NCBI GenBank assembly: GCA_024331045.1
Contig: JANDJC010000016.1
Coordinates: 1-53,467 of the forward strand
DNA: 53,467 bases
Direction: 5' to 3'
Source of the DNA: Nitrospira sp.
GTDB lineage: Bacteria > Nitrospirota > Nitrospiria > Nitrospirales > Nitrospiraceae
Shown: piece after piece, positions 6,935-15,872 of the stretch
Layout: the number at the start of each line of letters is the position of its first letter
Numbering within the stretch: position 1 is the first letter of the stretch
Position numbers and translations under genes: made by a program
The notes under the pieces: model-generated
Databases searched by the model: none
What the model saw: only the letters and a program-made list of their open reading frames with translations
Told to the model about the DNA's origin: nothing

Positions 6935-9109
6935 ATGACCGGCTCTTCGTCCGATCACCTTGCAGGATCCCTCACGCCGTTCTTCCGCCCTCGTCGCGTC
7001 GCTGTGGTCGGGGCATCCCGTGAAAAAGGCAGCATCGGGCATCGGGTATTGAACTGTCTGCGAAGCGGAGGGTTTACCGGCTCGATCATCCCCGTCAATC
7101 CTCATGTTGACACCATCGACGGCCTGCGCGCGTTCTCCTCTCTCTCAGCCATCCCGGACTCGATTGACCTGGCGGTCATCACCGTTCCCGCCCATCTCGC
7201 TCTGTCCGTGATCGACGAGTGTGCCGCCAAGCCGGTACCGGCCGTCATCATGATCGCCGCCGGTTTTGCCGAAACGGGCAAAAGAGGAGCCAGGATCGAG
7301 CGGGAACTGCGCACGAAGATTCAGCAACACGGCATCCGCCTCATCGGACCGAATTGTTTCGGCCTCATGAACCGTGATCCGACTCTCAGGCTCAACGCGA
7401 CCTACACCCCGGTTCTTCCGCCTTTCGGATCCGTCTCCATCGCCTCGGACAGTGGAGGCGTCGGCGCCATGGTGGTCATGGCGGCCCGACGGGTCAATCT
7501 TGGCATCTCCACGTACGTGAGTCTCGGCAATCATGTGGACGTCAACGTCAACGACCTCTTGGAATATTGGGAACAGGATGCCACTACCCAGGTCATCTTG
7601 TTGTACCTCGAAACCATCCCTGAGCCCCAACGGTTTCGACGGCTCGCCGAGAGAGTCGGCAGGCACAAACCGATCATCGCCTTGAAAGCCGGACGCACCA
7701 CGGCCGGCCAAGCGGCTGCCGGCTCACATACAGCGGCCCTGGCGACCAACGACCGGGCCGTGGACGCTCTCTTCACTCAATGCGGTGTCATCCGAGTCTT
7801 GACGGTGGAGGAGTGGCTTGCGCTCGCCGTGGCGTTTTCCAACCAGCGACACCCCGTCGGCCGCCGTGTCGGCATCCTGACCAACTCCGGCGGAGCCGGA
7901 GTCCTGTGCGCGGACAGTTGCGGGAACGAAGGATTGCTCGTCCCTCCACTGCCGCCATCGGTCAGTGCCACACTGGCTTCGTTTCTGTCGCCACTGGCGG
8001 CGCTCACAAACCCTGTCGACATGATCGGGATCGCAACGGAAGACCAACATGCGGCCGCCGTCGAAACCCTATTACGGTCCGATGTCCTCGATGCCCTCAT
8101 CATCGTGCATCTGTCGATCAATGTCGCGGACAACGATCAAGTTGCAGCCGGCATTGCGAGGGGAATCCGTGCAGCAAGGCTGGCCGGCAGTCGCAAACCC
8201 GTCTTTCTCTGTTGGATGGCCGAGGGCGATGCGGACCGCCACTTCGATATCGATGGAGCGGTCATCCCAACCTATCGCTCCCCGGAAATGCCCGCCTTCG
8301 CTATCAGCCGTATCTTGTCTTACGAAACATGGCGAGAACTGTCAGCAAAGGGGGTGTTCCTACCGCCTGTCCGTGAGCTGCCCCATCTTGACGTGCCCCA
8401 GGCTAGGGCCATTTGCGTCAAGGCCCTCGCCGAGCGCGGGCCAGGCTGGCTCACGACAGAAGAGGTGCAGGCCCTGCTGAGCACGGTGAACGTCCCGCTT
8501 TTGGGCCACCTTGTAACCAATCCAGAGGAAGCTGTCCGGGCTGCCAAAACCATCGGCTATCCGGTGGCGGTGAAACTCGCGTCCCATCACATTCTGCACA
8601 AAACGGAGTTTGGTGCGGTGTGCCTCAATCTCACTGACGCGGAAGCCGTCACCCAGGCTTTTCATACCATCAAAGAAAGGCTCGCGCAGGCCGGCAAATC
8701 GGATGTAATGGAAGGCGTGTTGGTGCAACCGATGGTGCCAAGCGGCGTGGAGGTGCTGATCGGCGCGACCCGCGATCCGCATTTGGGCCCTGTGATCGCG
8801 GTCGGCCTGGGCGGTGTGCTGGTCGAACTTCTGGGTGACGTTCAACTGGGGCTCACTCCCCTCACGAAACACGACGTATCTAGGATGATTCGGAATCTGA
8901 AAGGGTATCCCCTGCTCACCGGCTACCGAGGCAGGCCGGCAATGGATGAGCGGGCACTCGAAGATGCGCTCTTGCGGATCTCCCACCTCGTCGAGACAAT
9001 CCCCATCATCAGCGAACTTGACCTCAACCCAATCATCGTGCTGCCTGACGGTCAGGGGTGTCGGGTCGTCGATGCACGGGTGCTGGTCCATGCACCTTCT
9101 GAACATTGA
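6935..9109 (+). CDS. Acyl/acetyl-CoA synthetase, ADP-forming, fused alpha and beta chains
   Basis: Converts an acyl-CoA, ADP and phosphate to the acid, CoA and ATP, or the reverse. The 724-residue protein starts with a CoA-binding Rossmann domain (RVAVVGASREKGSIGHRVL, residues 21-39). A succinyl-CoA-ligase-like domain follows, in which H265 in the motif AAGSHTAAL is the expected phosphohistidine. The C-terminal third (from about 490) is an ATP-grasp domain with 'GYPVAVKLASHHILHKTEFG' and the second subdomain 'ELDLNPIIVLPDG'. No GNAT domain is attached, so this is not a protein acetyltransferase of the Pat type. ATG 6935 is close to the domain start. The substrate cannot be told from sequence alone. 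Confidence 0.92.
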   Translation: MTGSSSDHLAGSLTPFFRPRRVAVVGASREKGSIGHRVLNCLRSGGFTGSIIPVNPHVDTIDGLRAFSSLSAIPDSIDLAVITVPAHLALSVIDECAAKPVPAVIMIAAGFAETGKRGARIERELRTKIQQHGIRLIGPNCFGLMNRDPTLRLNATYTPVLPPFGSVSIASDSGGVGAMVVMAARRVNLGISTYVSLGNHVDVNVNDLLEYWEQDATTQVILLYLETIPEPQRFRRLAERVGRHKPIIALKAGRTTAGQAAAGSHTAALATNDRAVDALFTQCGVIRVLTVEEWLALAVAFSNQRHPVGRRVGILTNSGGAGVLCADSCGNEGLLVPPLPPSVSATLASFLSPLAALTNPVDMIGIATEDQHAAAVETLLRSDVLDALIIVHLSINVADNDQVAAGIARGIRAARLAGSRKPVFLCWMAEGDADRHFDIDGAVIPTYRSPEMPAFAISRILSYETWRELSAKGVFLPPVRELPHLDVPQARAICVKALAERGPGWLTTEEVQALLSTVNVPLLGHLVTNPEEAVRAAKTIGYPVAVKLASHHILHKTEFGAVCLNLTDAEAVTQAFHTIKERLAQAGKSDVMEGVLVQPMVPSGVEVLIGATRDPHLGPVIAVGLGGVLVELLGDVQLGLTPLTKHDVSRMIRNLKGYPLLTGYRGRPAMDERALEDALLRISHLVETIPIISELDLNPIIVLPDGQGCRVVDARVLVHAPSEH

Positions 9110-9194
9110 CGATGTGGTCTTTCCGATCGAGCCTCCGCACGGACTCGCTCATCGGTCCCTGCCGGCCGTTTCCCCCGAACTGTGAACGCTCCGA

Positions 9195-9947
9195 TCACCG
9201 CCAGGTGACTTCTTCCCAATAGAGATGAACAAAGGTCTCAAAGGGAGGGAAGTTGGCTGAGTTCTGTTCTTTCGACCGAACCCACAGGTCGATCTCCATG
9301 CCGCCTGGATCCGTCTCGCCGCCCGGCAATGTCCGTGCGACGGGGTACCGAACCACGTGGGTCTGGGGATCCCGCGAGCGCTCCATCACCATGAAGTGCG
9401 CGTCATAGTCTTTGTAGAGCACCTCGTCATCCTTGTACACCGTCGCAGTGCCCCACCCGCCCAGGTACAGCCAGGTTTTCGGATAGAGAGGATCGCCGTT
9501 GTTTGAATCGCCGTGCTCATAGATCCTGGTGGCGATGCCGCCGTCTTGAAACGGCGCTTTCTCCGTAAACCGATCGAGGACGATTCGATACCGCTGAGAA
9601 CCCTCCACAAACTCGGCCACCACCAGACCAGTGTTGGTCTTCTCGTTGACCTCGATCTCAATCGTCCCCTGCACCGGCTTGAGCCGTTTCCCCGCATAGT
9701 CGAGATGGTCCCATGGCGGCATGTCCTCCATGCTCCCGACAAGGACCGCCCGTTCCCCTCTCAAACGAAACTCACCGCTGTAATAGGGATGCTCCGTGGC
9801 TTTGAAAATCCTGGTTCCTTCCGTCCCTTTGGGAGTTCCGAATTGCCGCTCTTGTGCCTGGACGGTCATCCAAGACCACGTCGCCATTGAACCTATTGAA
9901 ACTGCTGTGGCGATCGCCCACAGAGCCACCGATATCGCGACGCGCAC
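9195..9947 (-). CDS. Secreted protein of unknown function
   Basis: A 250-residue exported protein whose mature part shows no domain I recognise. The start is set at GTG 9947 because AAAGGAGG stands six bases before it and the product then begins with a clear signal peptide (MRVAISVALWAIATAVSIGS, cleavage near VQAQE). The mature part is rich in aromatic and charged residues, with blocks such as 'GEFRLRGERAVLVGSMEDM' and 'YLGGWGTATVYKDDEVLYKD', consistent with a beta-rich periplasmic fold. It is convergent with the acyl-CoA synthetase gene. Downstream lie 85 non-coding bases. Confidence 0.8.
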   Translation of the reverse strand: MRVAISVALWAIATAVSIGSMATWSWMTVQAQERQFGTPKGTEGTRIFKATEHPYYSGEFRLRGERAVLVGSMEDMPPWDHLDYAGKRLKPVQGTIEIEVNEKTNTGLVVAEFVEGSQRYRIVLDRFTEKAPFQDGGIATRIYEHGDSNNGDPLYPKTWLYLGGWGTATVYKDDEVLYKDYDAHFMVMERSRDPQTHVVRYPVARTLPGGETDPGGMEIDLWVRSKEQNSANFPPFETFVHLYWEEVTWR

Positions 9948-10182
9948 GGCGCACCTCCTTTGGTTGAGAGACTGGTTGGTCTTCCACAACTTTGCACCGC
10001 CCATCTTCCCATCCCATCGAAGTGACCTGCAATCGGCGGGATCAAACTGTTAAATCATACAAGAGAAACAAGGGGCCCACACGCGAACGGAGTGATTCGA
10101 ATAAAACGGCTCTCTTCTCCGTCAAAACCGACGGCCGTGAGGCATTCGCCGCGCAAGCTCCGGTCTGGTCGTCGCACACCGG

Positions 10183-10686
10183 TCAGTCCGCCATTGGATT
10201 CGGATCTTTCCGCAGAAAGGCCAGGTACATGAGCAGGTCGGCAATGTCTTGATCGGTCATCGCCTGCTGCAACAGGAGGCTTGAGCTGGCATGCCCATCT
10301 CGGATGACGCGGGCCCGTTCTTTGTTGGTCTTGAGCCGGAGCCCGGCCACATTGCGGAGGTCCGAAGGGGGGAGATTCAACTTCGCGATCAGTTCGGCGG
10401 CTTTGGGTTCAAGCCTTGCCATTCGCCCAAGATACCCGTCAATGCCATGGCAGACATGGCAGGCACCACTCCCATTGAAGATCTCGCGGCCTTTGGCGAC
10501 AGTTCCCTTGAGCATTGGGGTTGTTGGCGAAGGGGAGTCGGCCCAGCCTGTTTCAACGGAGAGGGGGAGCAATTGCCCTCCGATCCAACAAGCGAGAATC
10601 AGTGTGCCGATGGTCATGGTGCGCCGGTGGATTCGGACGAGCCCTTTCTGCTCTCCAGGCCTCATGACGACCGTTCGTTGTCCCAA
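10183..10686 (-). CDS. Monohaem cytochrome c with N-terminal anchor or signal
   Basis: A periplasmic electron carrier with haem site CHVCH at residues 76-80 (from the TTG start) and a hydrophobic export segment around 24-45. The tail 'MTDQDIADLLMYLAFLRKDP' is the usual C-terminal helix of small class I cytochromes. TTG 10686 has GGGAG seven bases upstream. ATG at 10665 is the alternative, giving 160 residues. It lies 27 bases downstream of the hemerythrin gene on the same strand, so the two may be one transcript. Confidence 0.88.
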   Translation of the reverse strand: MGQRTVVMRPGEQKGLVRIHRRTMTIGTLILACWIGGQLLPLSVETGWADSPSPTTPMLKGTVAKGREIFNGSGACHVCHGIDGYLGRMARLEPKAAELIAKLNLPPSDLRNVAGLRLKTNKERARVIRDGHASSSLLLQQAMTDQDIADLLMYLAFLRKDPNPMAD

Positions 10687-10713
10687 CCCGTCACTCCCAT
10701 ACAGGTGGCTCCG

Positions 10714-11193
10714 TCAGTGATCACCACAGCAGGCGTTATAGCGATCTTCGGGGATGGTCTCCATGTCTTGAAAGATCTTCGCCCGTTCTTCTTCGCTGGT
10801 CACGTTGTCGATGGACGGGTACAGCACCCGCTCCTCTTTCATATTGTGCGAACCCAGAACGCTGAGCAGCACCTGTTCCTCTTGATCGCTGTCGAGACTC
10901 TGCCGCGCCACCTTCTCATGAATGGATTCGAGCAGTTGCCCGATCTGCCGATGCTCATGCCGCATCACAAACGTCGGCCCGCCGTCGGTCATCCCCGTCT
11001 TCTGCTCCCACAGGGGAAACAGCAGTTCCTCCTCCCACACTATATGGCGCTGCAATCCGACTTTGAAGTCCTTGAACGCCTCCTTGGCCTTCGCAAAATC
11101 CGACCGTTTCGTCGTCTGAAACGTCTTGAACAGGTCATCGAGGCGATTGTGATCCTCTTCATACCATGCTGTGATGGTCTTCCGTTCTCCCAT
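10714..11193 (-). CDS. Hemerythrin-like (HHE) di-iron domain protein
   Basis: A cytoplasmic four-helix bundle expected to bind a non-haem di-iron centre, used by such proteins for oxygen, NO or iron sensing and storage. Candidate ligands appear in the usual order: H15 (EEDHNRLD), H50 and E54 (RHIVWEEELLFP), H79/H81 (RHEHRQ), H116 and E120 (GSHNMKEERVLYP). The 159-residue length is normal. The C-terminus carries a CCGDH sequence, an extra possible metal-binding tail. ATG 11193 follows GAGGAG. It is the first gene of a pair with the cytochrome at 10183. Confidence 0.9.
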   Translation of the reverse strand: MGERKTITAWYEEDHNRLDDLFKTFQTTKRSDFAKAKEAFKDFKVGLQRHIVWEEELLFPLWEQKTGMTDGGPTFVMRHEHRQIGQLLESIHEKVARQSLDSDQEEQVLLSVLGSHNMKEERVLYPSIDNVTSEEERAKIFQDMETIPEDRYNACCGDH

Positions 11194-11374
11194 GAGTTGC
11201 TCCTCTCTGTTATCGGTCGCGTGACTGACCTTGCGGCAACGAGCCCGCCTCCTCTTAACAGATTATGCCGGTCGCAACAAGAGCCTTTGGGGGAATGATG
11301 GCCTGCTGGGCGAGGGCATGGCTGTCAGCCGACGAAGAATCTTTCAGCGGAGGAGGAGCAGATAAGCCGACCTT

Positions 11375-11857
11375 CTACCTACACGTGGCGATGGCATCAA
11401 GCTCCGCTTTGAGCTTGGCTCGATCATCCCAGAGCCGGTCGAGCGGCAATTTCAATAACGCCTCAATGCGCGCCCGCAACGTGCGATAGACTCGCTCAAA
11501 CGCGGCGTCGATCTCCGCCTCTGTTCCGGTCGCTTTGGCCGGATCTTCGACACCCCAATGAACGCGCAGCGCCGGACCAAGATAAGCCGGGCAGGCTTCT
11601 CCCGCCGCATCATTGCACACCGTGATCACCAAGTCCGGCACAATGGAAAGGTCGGTCCACGACTTGCTGTGTAAGCCCTCCGTCGCAATGCCTTCCCGTC
11701 GCAACAAAGCCAACGAGCGGGGATGGACCCTGCCGGTCGGATGGCTGCCCGCGCTCATGGCGCGCCACTTTGAGCCTGCCAGCGCGTTGAACGTGGCTTC
11801 GGCCAGGATCGATCGGCAGGAGTTGCCGGTACACAAAAACAAGACGGAACGTTTCAT
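11375..11857 (-). CDS. arsC: Thioredoxin-coupled arsenate reductase (low-molecular-weight phosphatase fold)
   Basis: Reduces arsenate to arsenite. The P-loop CTGNSCRS (C9 and R15) and the resolving pair C81 and C89 (VITVCNDAAGEACP) match the three-cysteine relay of thioredoxin-linked ArsC enzymes. The 160-residue form starts at ATG 11857 (MKRSVLFLC). The longer open frame upstream overlaps the end of trxC and is not family-like. It is the last gene of the cbpA-cbpM-trxC-arsC run, placed directly after a thioredoxin gene, its likely reductant. No arsenite pump or ArsR gene is in the window, so a role as an ordinary tyrosine phosphatase cannot be fully excluded. Confidence 0.9.
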   Translation of the reverse strand: MKRSVLFLCTGNSCRSILAEATFNALAGSKWRAMSAGSHPTGRVHPRSLALLRREGIATEGLHSKSWTDLSIVPDLVITVCNDAAGEACPAYLGPALRVHWGVEDPAKATGTEAEIDAAFERVYRTLRARIEALLKLPLDRLWDDRAKLKAELDAIATCR

Positions 11858-11873
11858 CGCCGGTCTGTTGGTT

Positions 11874-12308
11874 TTAGAGAAAGGCGCGAATCCACCGCAA
11901 GATATCTTGTACCCCCATGGCCCCTGTTTGCCGCGCAATTTCGCGCCCGTGGCGAAAGAGAATCAGGGTGGGAATTCCCGTGATCCCATACCGGCCCGCG
12001 ATCTCATGTTCTTCTTCCGTATTGACCTTCCCCAATCGAACACGAGGCTCTAAGGTTTTGGCCGCCTGCTCAAAGGCAGGCGCCATCATCGCACAGGGCC
12101 CGCACCAGGGCGCCCAAAAATCGACCGCGACCGGAATATCATTACGTGAGATATGGGTCTCAAAATTCGCCTTCGTTAACATGATCGGCTGGCCCACGAA
12201 CAACGGCCCATGGCACAGACCGCACTTGGGTCCTTCGCCCAGGCGAGTCGCTGGCACGCGATTGATGCCGTCACAATGGGGGCAGACGATATGCAGTGGA
12301 TCAGCCAT
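11874..12308 (-). CDS. trxC: Thioredoxin 2 with N-terminal zinc ribbon
   Basis: A cytoplasmic disulfide reductase. The N-terminus has two cysteine pairs (C9/C12 in CPHC, C29/C32 in CGLC) that bind zinc in TrxC proteins. The thioredoxin domain then carries WCGPC at 68-72 and the cis-proline block GIPTLILF. The 144-residue form starts at ATG 12308, whose ATG overlaps the stop of cbpM (8 bases shared), so translation is probably coupled. The next gene, arsC, starts 16 bases after this stop. Zinc-ribbon thioredoxins are commonly oxidative-stress responsive. Confidence 0.95.
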   Translation of the reverse strand: MADPLHIVCPHCDGINRVPATRLGEGPKCGLCHGPLFVGQPIMLTKANFETHISRNDIPVAVDFWAPWCGPCAMMAPAFEQAAKTLEPRVRLGKVNTEEEHEIAGRYGITGIPTLILFRHGREIARQTGAMGVQDILRWIRAFL

Positions 12309-12618
12309 CAGCATCAAGTCCAGCTCGCCGGAGCCGTTCGCGGAGACGGTCAATCTCGTTCAGCAGATCCAGCATGACCGCGACCGTCTCTATACTGGCT
12401 TCGAAGTCCCGCTGGAGACGAGCGGCTCGGCGAGCACAGGCCAGGTCCGCCGCGCAGAACCGCCAGGCAGCCTGATCGTGCCCCCGTTTGGCCAGAATGC
12501 CCACTTCGACCAACTCAGCGACCCATCGCACCTCGGCATGACAGGCTCTGGCAAACTCTTCCACGGTCAACACATCCTCATATCCCACGATGCTGCCTGT
12601 TAGGACATCGTCTTCCAT
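12301..12618 (-). CDS. cbpM: Chaperone modulator CbpM
   Basis: A MerR-like small protein that binds the J-domain of CbpA and inhibits it. The 105-residue product has the N-terminal helix-turn-helix-like segment 'VLTVEEFARACHAEVRWVAEL' and 'EVGILAKRG', then a coiled C-terminal helix ('IETVAVMLDLLNEIDRLRER'). ATG 12618 has GAGGAGG six bases before it. It starts 11 bases after the cbpA stop and overlaps trxC by 8 bases. The standard cbpA-cbpM gene pair makes the call secure. Confidence 0.9.
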   Translation of the reverse strand: MEDDVLTGSIVGYEDVLTVEEFARACHAEVRWVAELVEVGILAKRGHDQAAWRFCAADLACARRAARLQRDFEASIETVAVMLDLLNEIDRLRERLRRAGLDADG

Positions 12619-12629
12619 CTCCACCCTCC

Positions 12630-13562
12630 TCACACGCCGAGCTCCTGTCGTGGATTAAACGCTAACTCCTGCGCCATCATCCGGTAGAGCTGCCGAGCCC
12701 GTTCCGTGTCCGCCGGCGGCAACACCACCTCCAACACGAGATACAGGTCACCTGGCGGATCGCTGGGAATCCCACGCCCCTTGAGTCGCAGCTTCTGTCC
12801 GCTTCGCGAGCCCGGCGGAATCTTGACCTCCACCACGCCGGTCGGCGTCGGTGCCTTCACGGTCGCCCCTAGCGCTGCCTCCCAAGGAGTAATTGGCAAG
12901 GTCAACGACAGATCATGGCCATCCACCCTGTAGAGTGAATGGGAATCAAAATGGACCTCCAAGTAGAGGTCGCCGCCCGGTGCGCCGCCTGATCCCGGTG
13001 CGCCCTGGCCAGCCAGCCTGATCAGTTGACCTTCACGGATGCCCTTGGGAATCCGGACCTTGAGCGTGTGCTCGCGGAGCGAAACTCGGCCTTGTGCATC
13101 CAGGTCCGGAACACGCAACGTGATCGTGCGGGTCGCTCCATGAAAGGCATCCTCGAGGGGAATGACGATCTTCGCGTGTCGATCTTCGCCACGGACTCGT
13201 CCTCCACTGGCACGGCGAGTAAAATTGCCGAAGAGACTGGAAAAGAAGTCGCTGAAATCAGCGGCCTCTTCCGTCGAGAATCGGCCCGGAGAAAATTCAA
13301 ATCCGGCCGCCCAGTCCGGCGGCGGGGTGAATTCCTCTCCTGCTTGCCAGCGCCGACCCAGTTGGTCGTAGGCAGCCCGTTTCTGGGGATCACTCAACAC
13401 CTCATAGGCCTCGCTGATTTCCTTGAATCGTGCCTCCGCCCCTGGCTCCTTGTTGACGTCGGGGTGGTAGGTCCGCGCAAGCTTGCGATAGGCCTTCTTG
13501 ATCTCATCGGCCGTGGCCGTCCGCTCCACACCGAGAATCTTGTAGTAATCCTTAAATTCCAT
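12630..13562 (-). CDS. cbpA: DnaJ-class co-chaperone CbpA
   Basis: Stimulates the ATPase of DnaK and delivers clients. The J-domain spans residues 4-70 with the essential HPD at 33-35. A short Phe-rich linker ('[13 protein letters not shown]') follows, then two DnaJ C-terminal beta domains with '[20 protein letters not shown]' and '[19 protein letters not shown]'. There is no Cys-rich zinc domain between them, which separates CbpA from DnaJ. Length 310 residues. ATG 13562 ([12 protein letters not shown]) is the family start. It heads the cbpA-cbpM-trxC-arsC operon. Confidence 0.95.
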   Translation of the reverse strand: MEFKDYYKILGVERTATADEIKKAYRKLARTYHPDVNKEPGAEARFKEISEAYEVLSDPQKRAAYDQLGRRWQAGEEFTPPPDWAAGFEFSPGRFSTEEAADFSDFFSSLFGNFTRRASGGRVRGEDRHAKIVIPLEDAFHGATRTITLRVPDLDAQGRVSLREHTLKVRIPKGIREGQLIRLAGQGAPGSGGAPGGDLYLEVHFDSHSLYRVDGHDLSLTLPITPWEAALGATVKAPTPTGVVEVKIPPGSRSGQKLRLKGRGIPSDPPGDLYLVLEVVLPPADTERARQLYRMMAQELAFNPRQELGV

Positions 13563-13625
13563 CCTTCCCGTCGCTCCACCGCTCGATCGTTGGCCCCCTG
13601 GCGTCCGTCCGCCCACTCGTCATCA

Positions 13626-15293
13626 TTAGTGACATTGAGCCACTTCCCATGTGCGATAGGAACCCGTCAGGTTCCTCACCCGAAAACCATGTTGGCTCAA
13701 GAGACGGGCCGCGATGTACGACCGTTGTCCCGTCTGGCAATAGACAACGACCTCGCGGTCTCGCGGCAGTTCGTCCATGCGGTCCCGCAACTCATCCAGT
13801 GGGATATGGAACGAACCGGGGATCGCTCCCTTCACCCGTTCATCAAGCCGACGGACATCCAACAAGAAGGTCGTCCGAGGATCGAACGAGGCAACCTCTC
13901 GCCATTGTGCGAGCGCCACGTCGCCCTTCACCACGTTCTGCGCCACCATCCCCGCCACATTGACCGGATCCTTGGCAGAACCGTAGGGAGGCGCATAGGC
14001 CAATTCCAGATCCACCAGATCGTGGACCGTCATGCCGGCTTTGAGCGCGGTCGCCAACACATCGATCCGTTTGTCCACCCCTTCTCGACCGACGGCCTGC
14101 GCGCCGAGCAGCTTCCCCGTTTCCGGCGCGAACAGAATTTTCATCGCGATCGGCTCGGCTCCTGGGTAGTAGCCCGCATGGGAACCAGGATGCAGGTGAA
14201 CGGCTTGAAAGGGAATAGCAGCCGCACGGAGGGTCTTTTCATTGGCTCCCGTGCAGGCAGCGGTCAGGGTGAAGAGCCGTAGAATGGACGTCCCGATCGT
14301 CGCCTCGTATCGAGCGGGACGGCCCAGAATGTTGTCAGCGGCGATGCGGCCCTGGCGATTGGCTGGTCCGGCCAGTGGAACCAAGGCCCATTGCCCGGTC
14401 ACCCCGTCACGGACTTCGATTGCGTCACCCACGGCCCAGATCGAGGGATCGCTGGTCCTGAGCTGTTCATCGACCCGGATACCGCCCAGCGCGCCAATCT
14501 CTAAACCAGCTTCTTTTGCCAACGTCACTTCCGGTTTGACTCCCATGCTGAGTACGACCGTATCAGCCAGCAACCGGCGGCCGCTCTTGAGCACCACGAC
14601 AGACGATTTGGCCGGCTCCTCTTCTGAGGGAGGCTCGAACGCCACGACCGGATCGTTGAGATACAATGTGACTCCGTTCTCGCGCAACTCCCGGTGCAAC
14701 CAGGCGGCCATGTCCGGATCAAGCGGCGCCATCACTTGAGGCTGTGCTTCAACCACTGTCACCTCGTAACCGCGCCGTCGCAACTGTTCGGCCATTTCCA
14801 AGCCGATATACCCGCCGCCCACCACCACGGCCCGACAGCGGCCGCACTCGCTCGACCAAGCCATAATCCGTTCGACATCGGGAATGTTCCGCACGACAAA
14901 ATGGCCTGGCCGGTTGATTCCCGGCAGCGGCGGGTTGAGGGGTGACGCCCCCATGGAGAGGATCAGCGCATCGTAGCTTTCGTCATATTCCCGGCCGGTC
15001 TCCACCTCTCGTGCACGCACGAGACGGGCCGCCCGGTCGATACGGATCACTTCCGTCTTGACTCGTACATCGAGATTGAACCGGGCCTTGAGGCTCGCCG
15101 GTGTCTGCACCAACAAACTGTCCGGCTCAGCGATCTCACCGCCGACAAAGTAGGGCAAGCCGCAGTTGGCAAACGACACGTGCGGGCCCCGCTCGAAAAT
15201 GATGATGTCACATGCCTCGCACAAGCGCCTCGCTCTGGCCGCCGCTGTAGCCCCTCCCGCGACTCCGCCGACGATGATGAGACGCCGATTCAT
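13626..15293 (-). CDS. FAD pyridine-nucleotide disulfide reductase with C-terminal rhodanese (CoADR-RHD type)
   Basis: Members reduce CoA disulfides, CoA persulfides or polysulfide with NAD(P)H. The 555-residue protein begins with the FAD motif IIVGGVAGGATAAARAR and the single redox cysteine C44 in FANCGLPYF, typical of CoA-disulfide reductases. The NAD motif VVVGGGYIGLEMAEQL follows mid-protein. The dimerisation domain is followed from about 455 by a rhodanese domain with catalytic C519 in VYCQTGQRS. ATG 15293 (MNRRLIIVGG) is chosen over a longer frame with no family support. It stands 63 bases upstream of cbpA and may share its transcript. The fusion suggests handling of protein or CoA persulfide sulfur. 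Confidence 0.93.
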   Translation of the reverse strand: MNRRLIIVGGVAGGATAAARARRLCEACDIIIFERGPHVSFANCGLPYFVGGEIAEPDSLLVQTPASLKARFNLDVRVKTEVIRIDRAARLVRAREVETGREYDESYDALILSMGASPLNPPLPGINRPGHFVVRNIPDVERIMAWSSECGRCRAVVVGGGYIGLEMAEQLRRRGYEVTVVEAQPQVMAPLDPDMAAWLHRELRENGVTLYLNDPVVAFEPPSEEEPAKSSVVVLKSGRRLLADTVVLSMGVKPEVTLAKEAGLEIGALGGIRVDEQLRTSDPSIWAVGDAIEVRDGVTGQWALVPLAGPANRQGRIAADNILGRPARYEATIGTSILRLFTLTAACTGANEKTLRAAAIPFQAVHLHPGSHAGYYPGAEPIAMKILFAPETGKLLGAQAVGREGVDKRIDVLATALKAGMTVHDLVDLELAYAPPYGSAKDPVNVAGMVAQNVVKGDVALAQWREVASFDPRTTFLLDVRRLDERVKGAIPGSFHIPLDELRDRMDELPRDREVVVYCQTGQRSYIAARLLSQHGFRVRNLTGSYRTWEVAQCH

Positions 15294-15418
15294 CAGACCT
15301 CGGTACCCAGAAGTGGAGCCTGAACGATATTTTCCATCAATCCCCCCCCACCCTACTTTGTTCAAGAAGCCCGTGACTGGCGATCGGCGCCCTCCCCATG
15401 GAACCACCTGCCGCCCAC

Positions 15419-15733
15419 CTAGCCCTCATGGCCTTTTTCCATCCTTGCCTTCATGGCCTCGCGACCGGCCTTCACCGCCGCCTCGACGTCCGCTTTCTTT
15501 TCCGCCACGTATCGTTTGCCCCGTTCGATCATCTCATCGAGCGCGGAACGGGCCTCCTTCGCCTTCTCAATAATTTCTTCCTCCGTTTGCTCCGCGTAAT
15601 CCTTGATGGCCCGTCGAGTCTCTGGCCCCGACTTCGGCGTTAGCAGTATACCGGCGATGGCTCCCACAATCGCACCGGCAAGGAACGCAAGCGCAGTGCT
15701 CGCACCGGAATCTTCGTCCTCATAACGTGCCAT
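15419..15733 (-). CDS. YtxH-domain membrane-anchored protein
   Basis: A 104-residue protein with one N-terminal glycine/alanine-rich helix (ALAFLAGAIVGAIAGILLTP), then 'KSGPETRRAIKDYAEQ' and a long charged coiled-coil tail of alternating Lys and Glu. This is the YtxH/GvpP-like stress-protein layout. ATG 15733 has GGAGG upstream. The downstream gene on the strand is the disulfide reductase, 125 bases away. A structural stress role is likely by analogy, with no specific reaction known. Confidence 0.82.
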   Translation of the reverse strand: MARYEDEDSGASTALAFLAGAIVGAIAGILLTPKSGPETRRAIKDYAEQTEEEIIEKAKEARSALDEMIERGKRYVAEKKADVEAAVKAGREAMKARMEKGHEG

Positions 15734-15872
15734 GGCAATCCTCCTCGTTAAAGACGCATGAGCTCGACCAAGCCAGCGCCATATTGATTGGGGTTCTTGA
15801 TGATACAGATTTAACCGTCTTCCGTAAAACCTTTCAATGGGAAAAGCCCATCGCCCGAAACGGAGTCGAGCC

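Noticed and set aside
13026..14282. A 418-codon open frame on the plus strand
   Set aside because: It runs across two well-supported minus-strand genes (cbpA and the disulfide reductase/rhodanese) and their intergenic gap, with no domain of its own.
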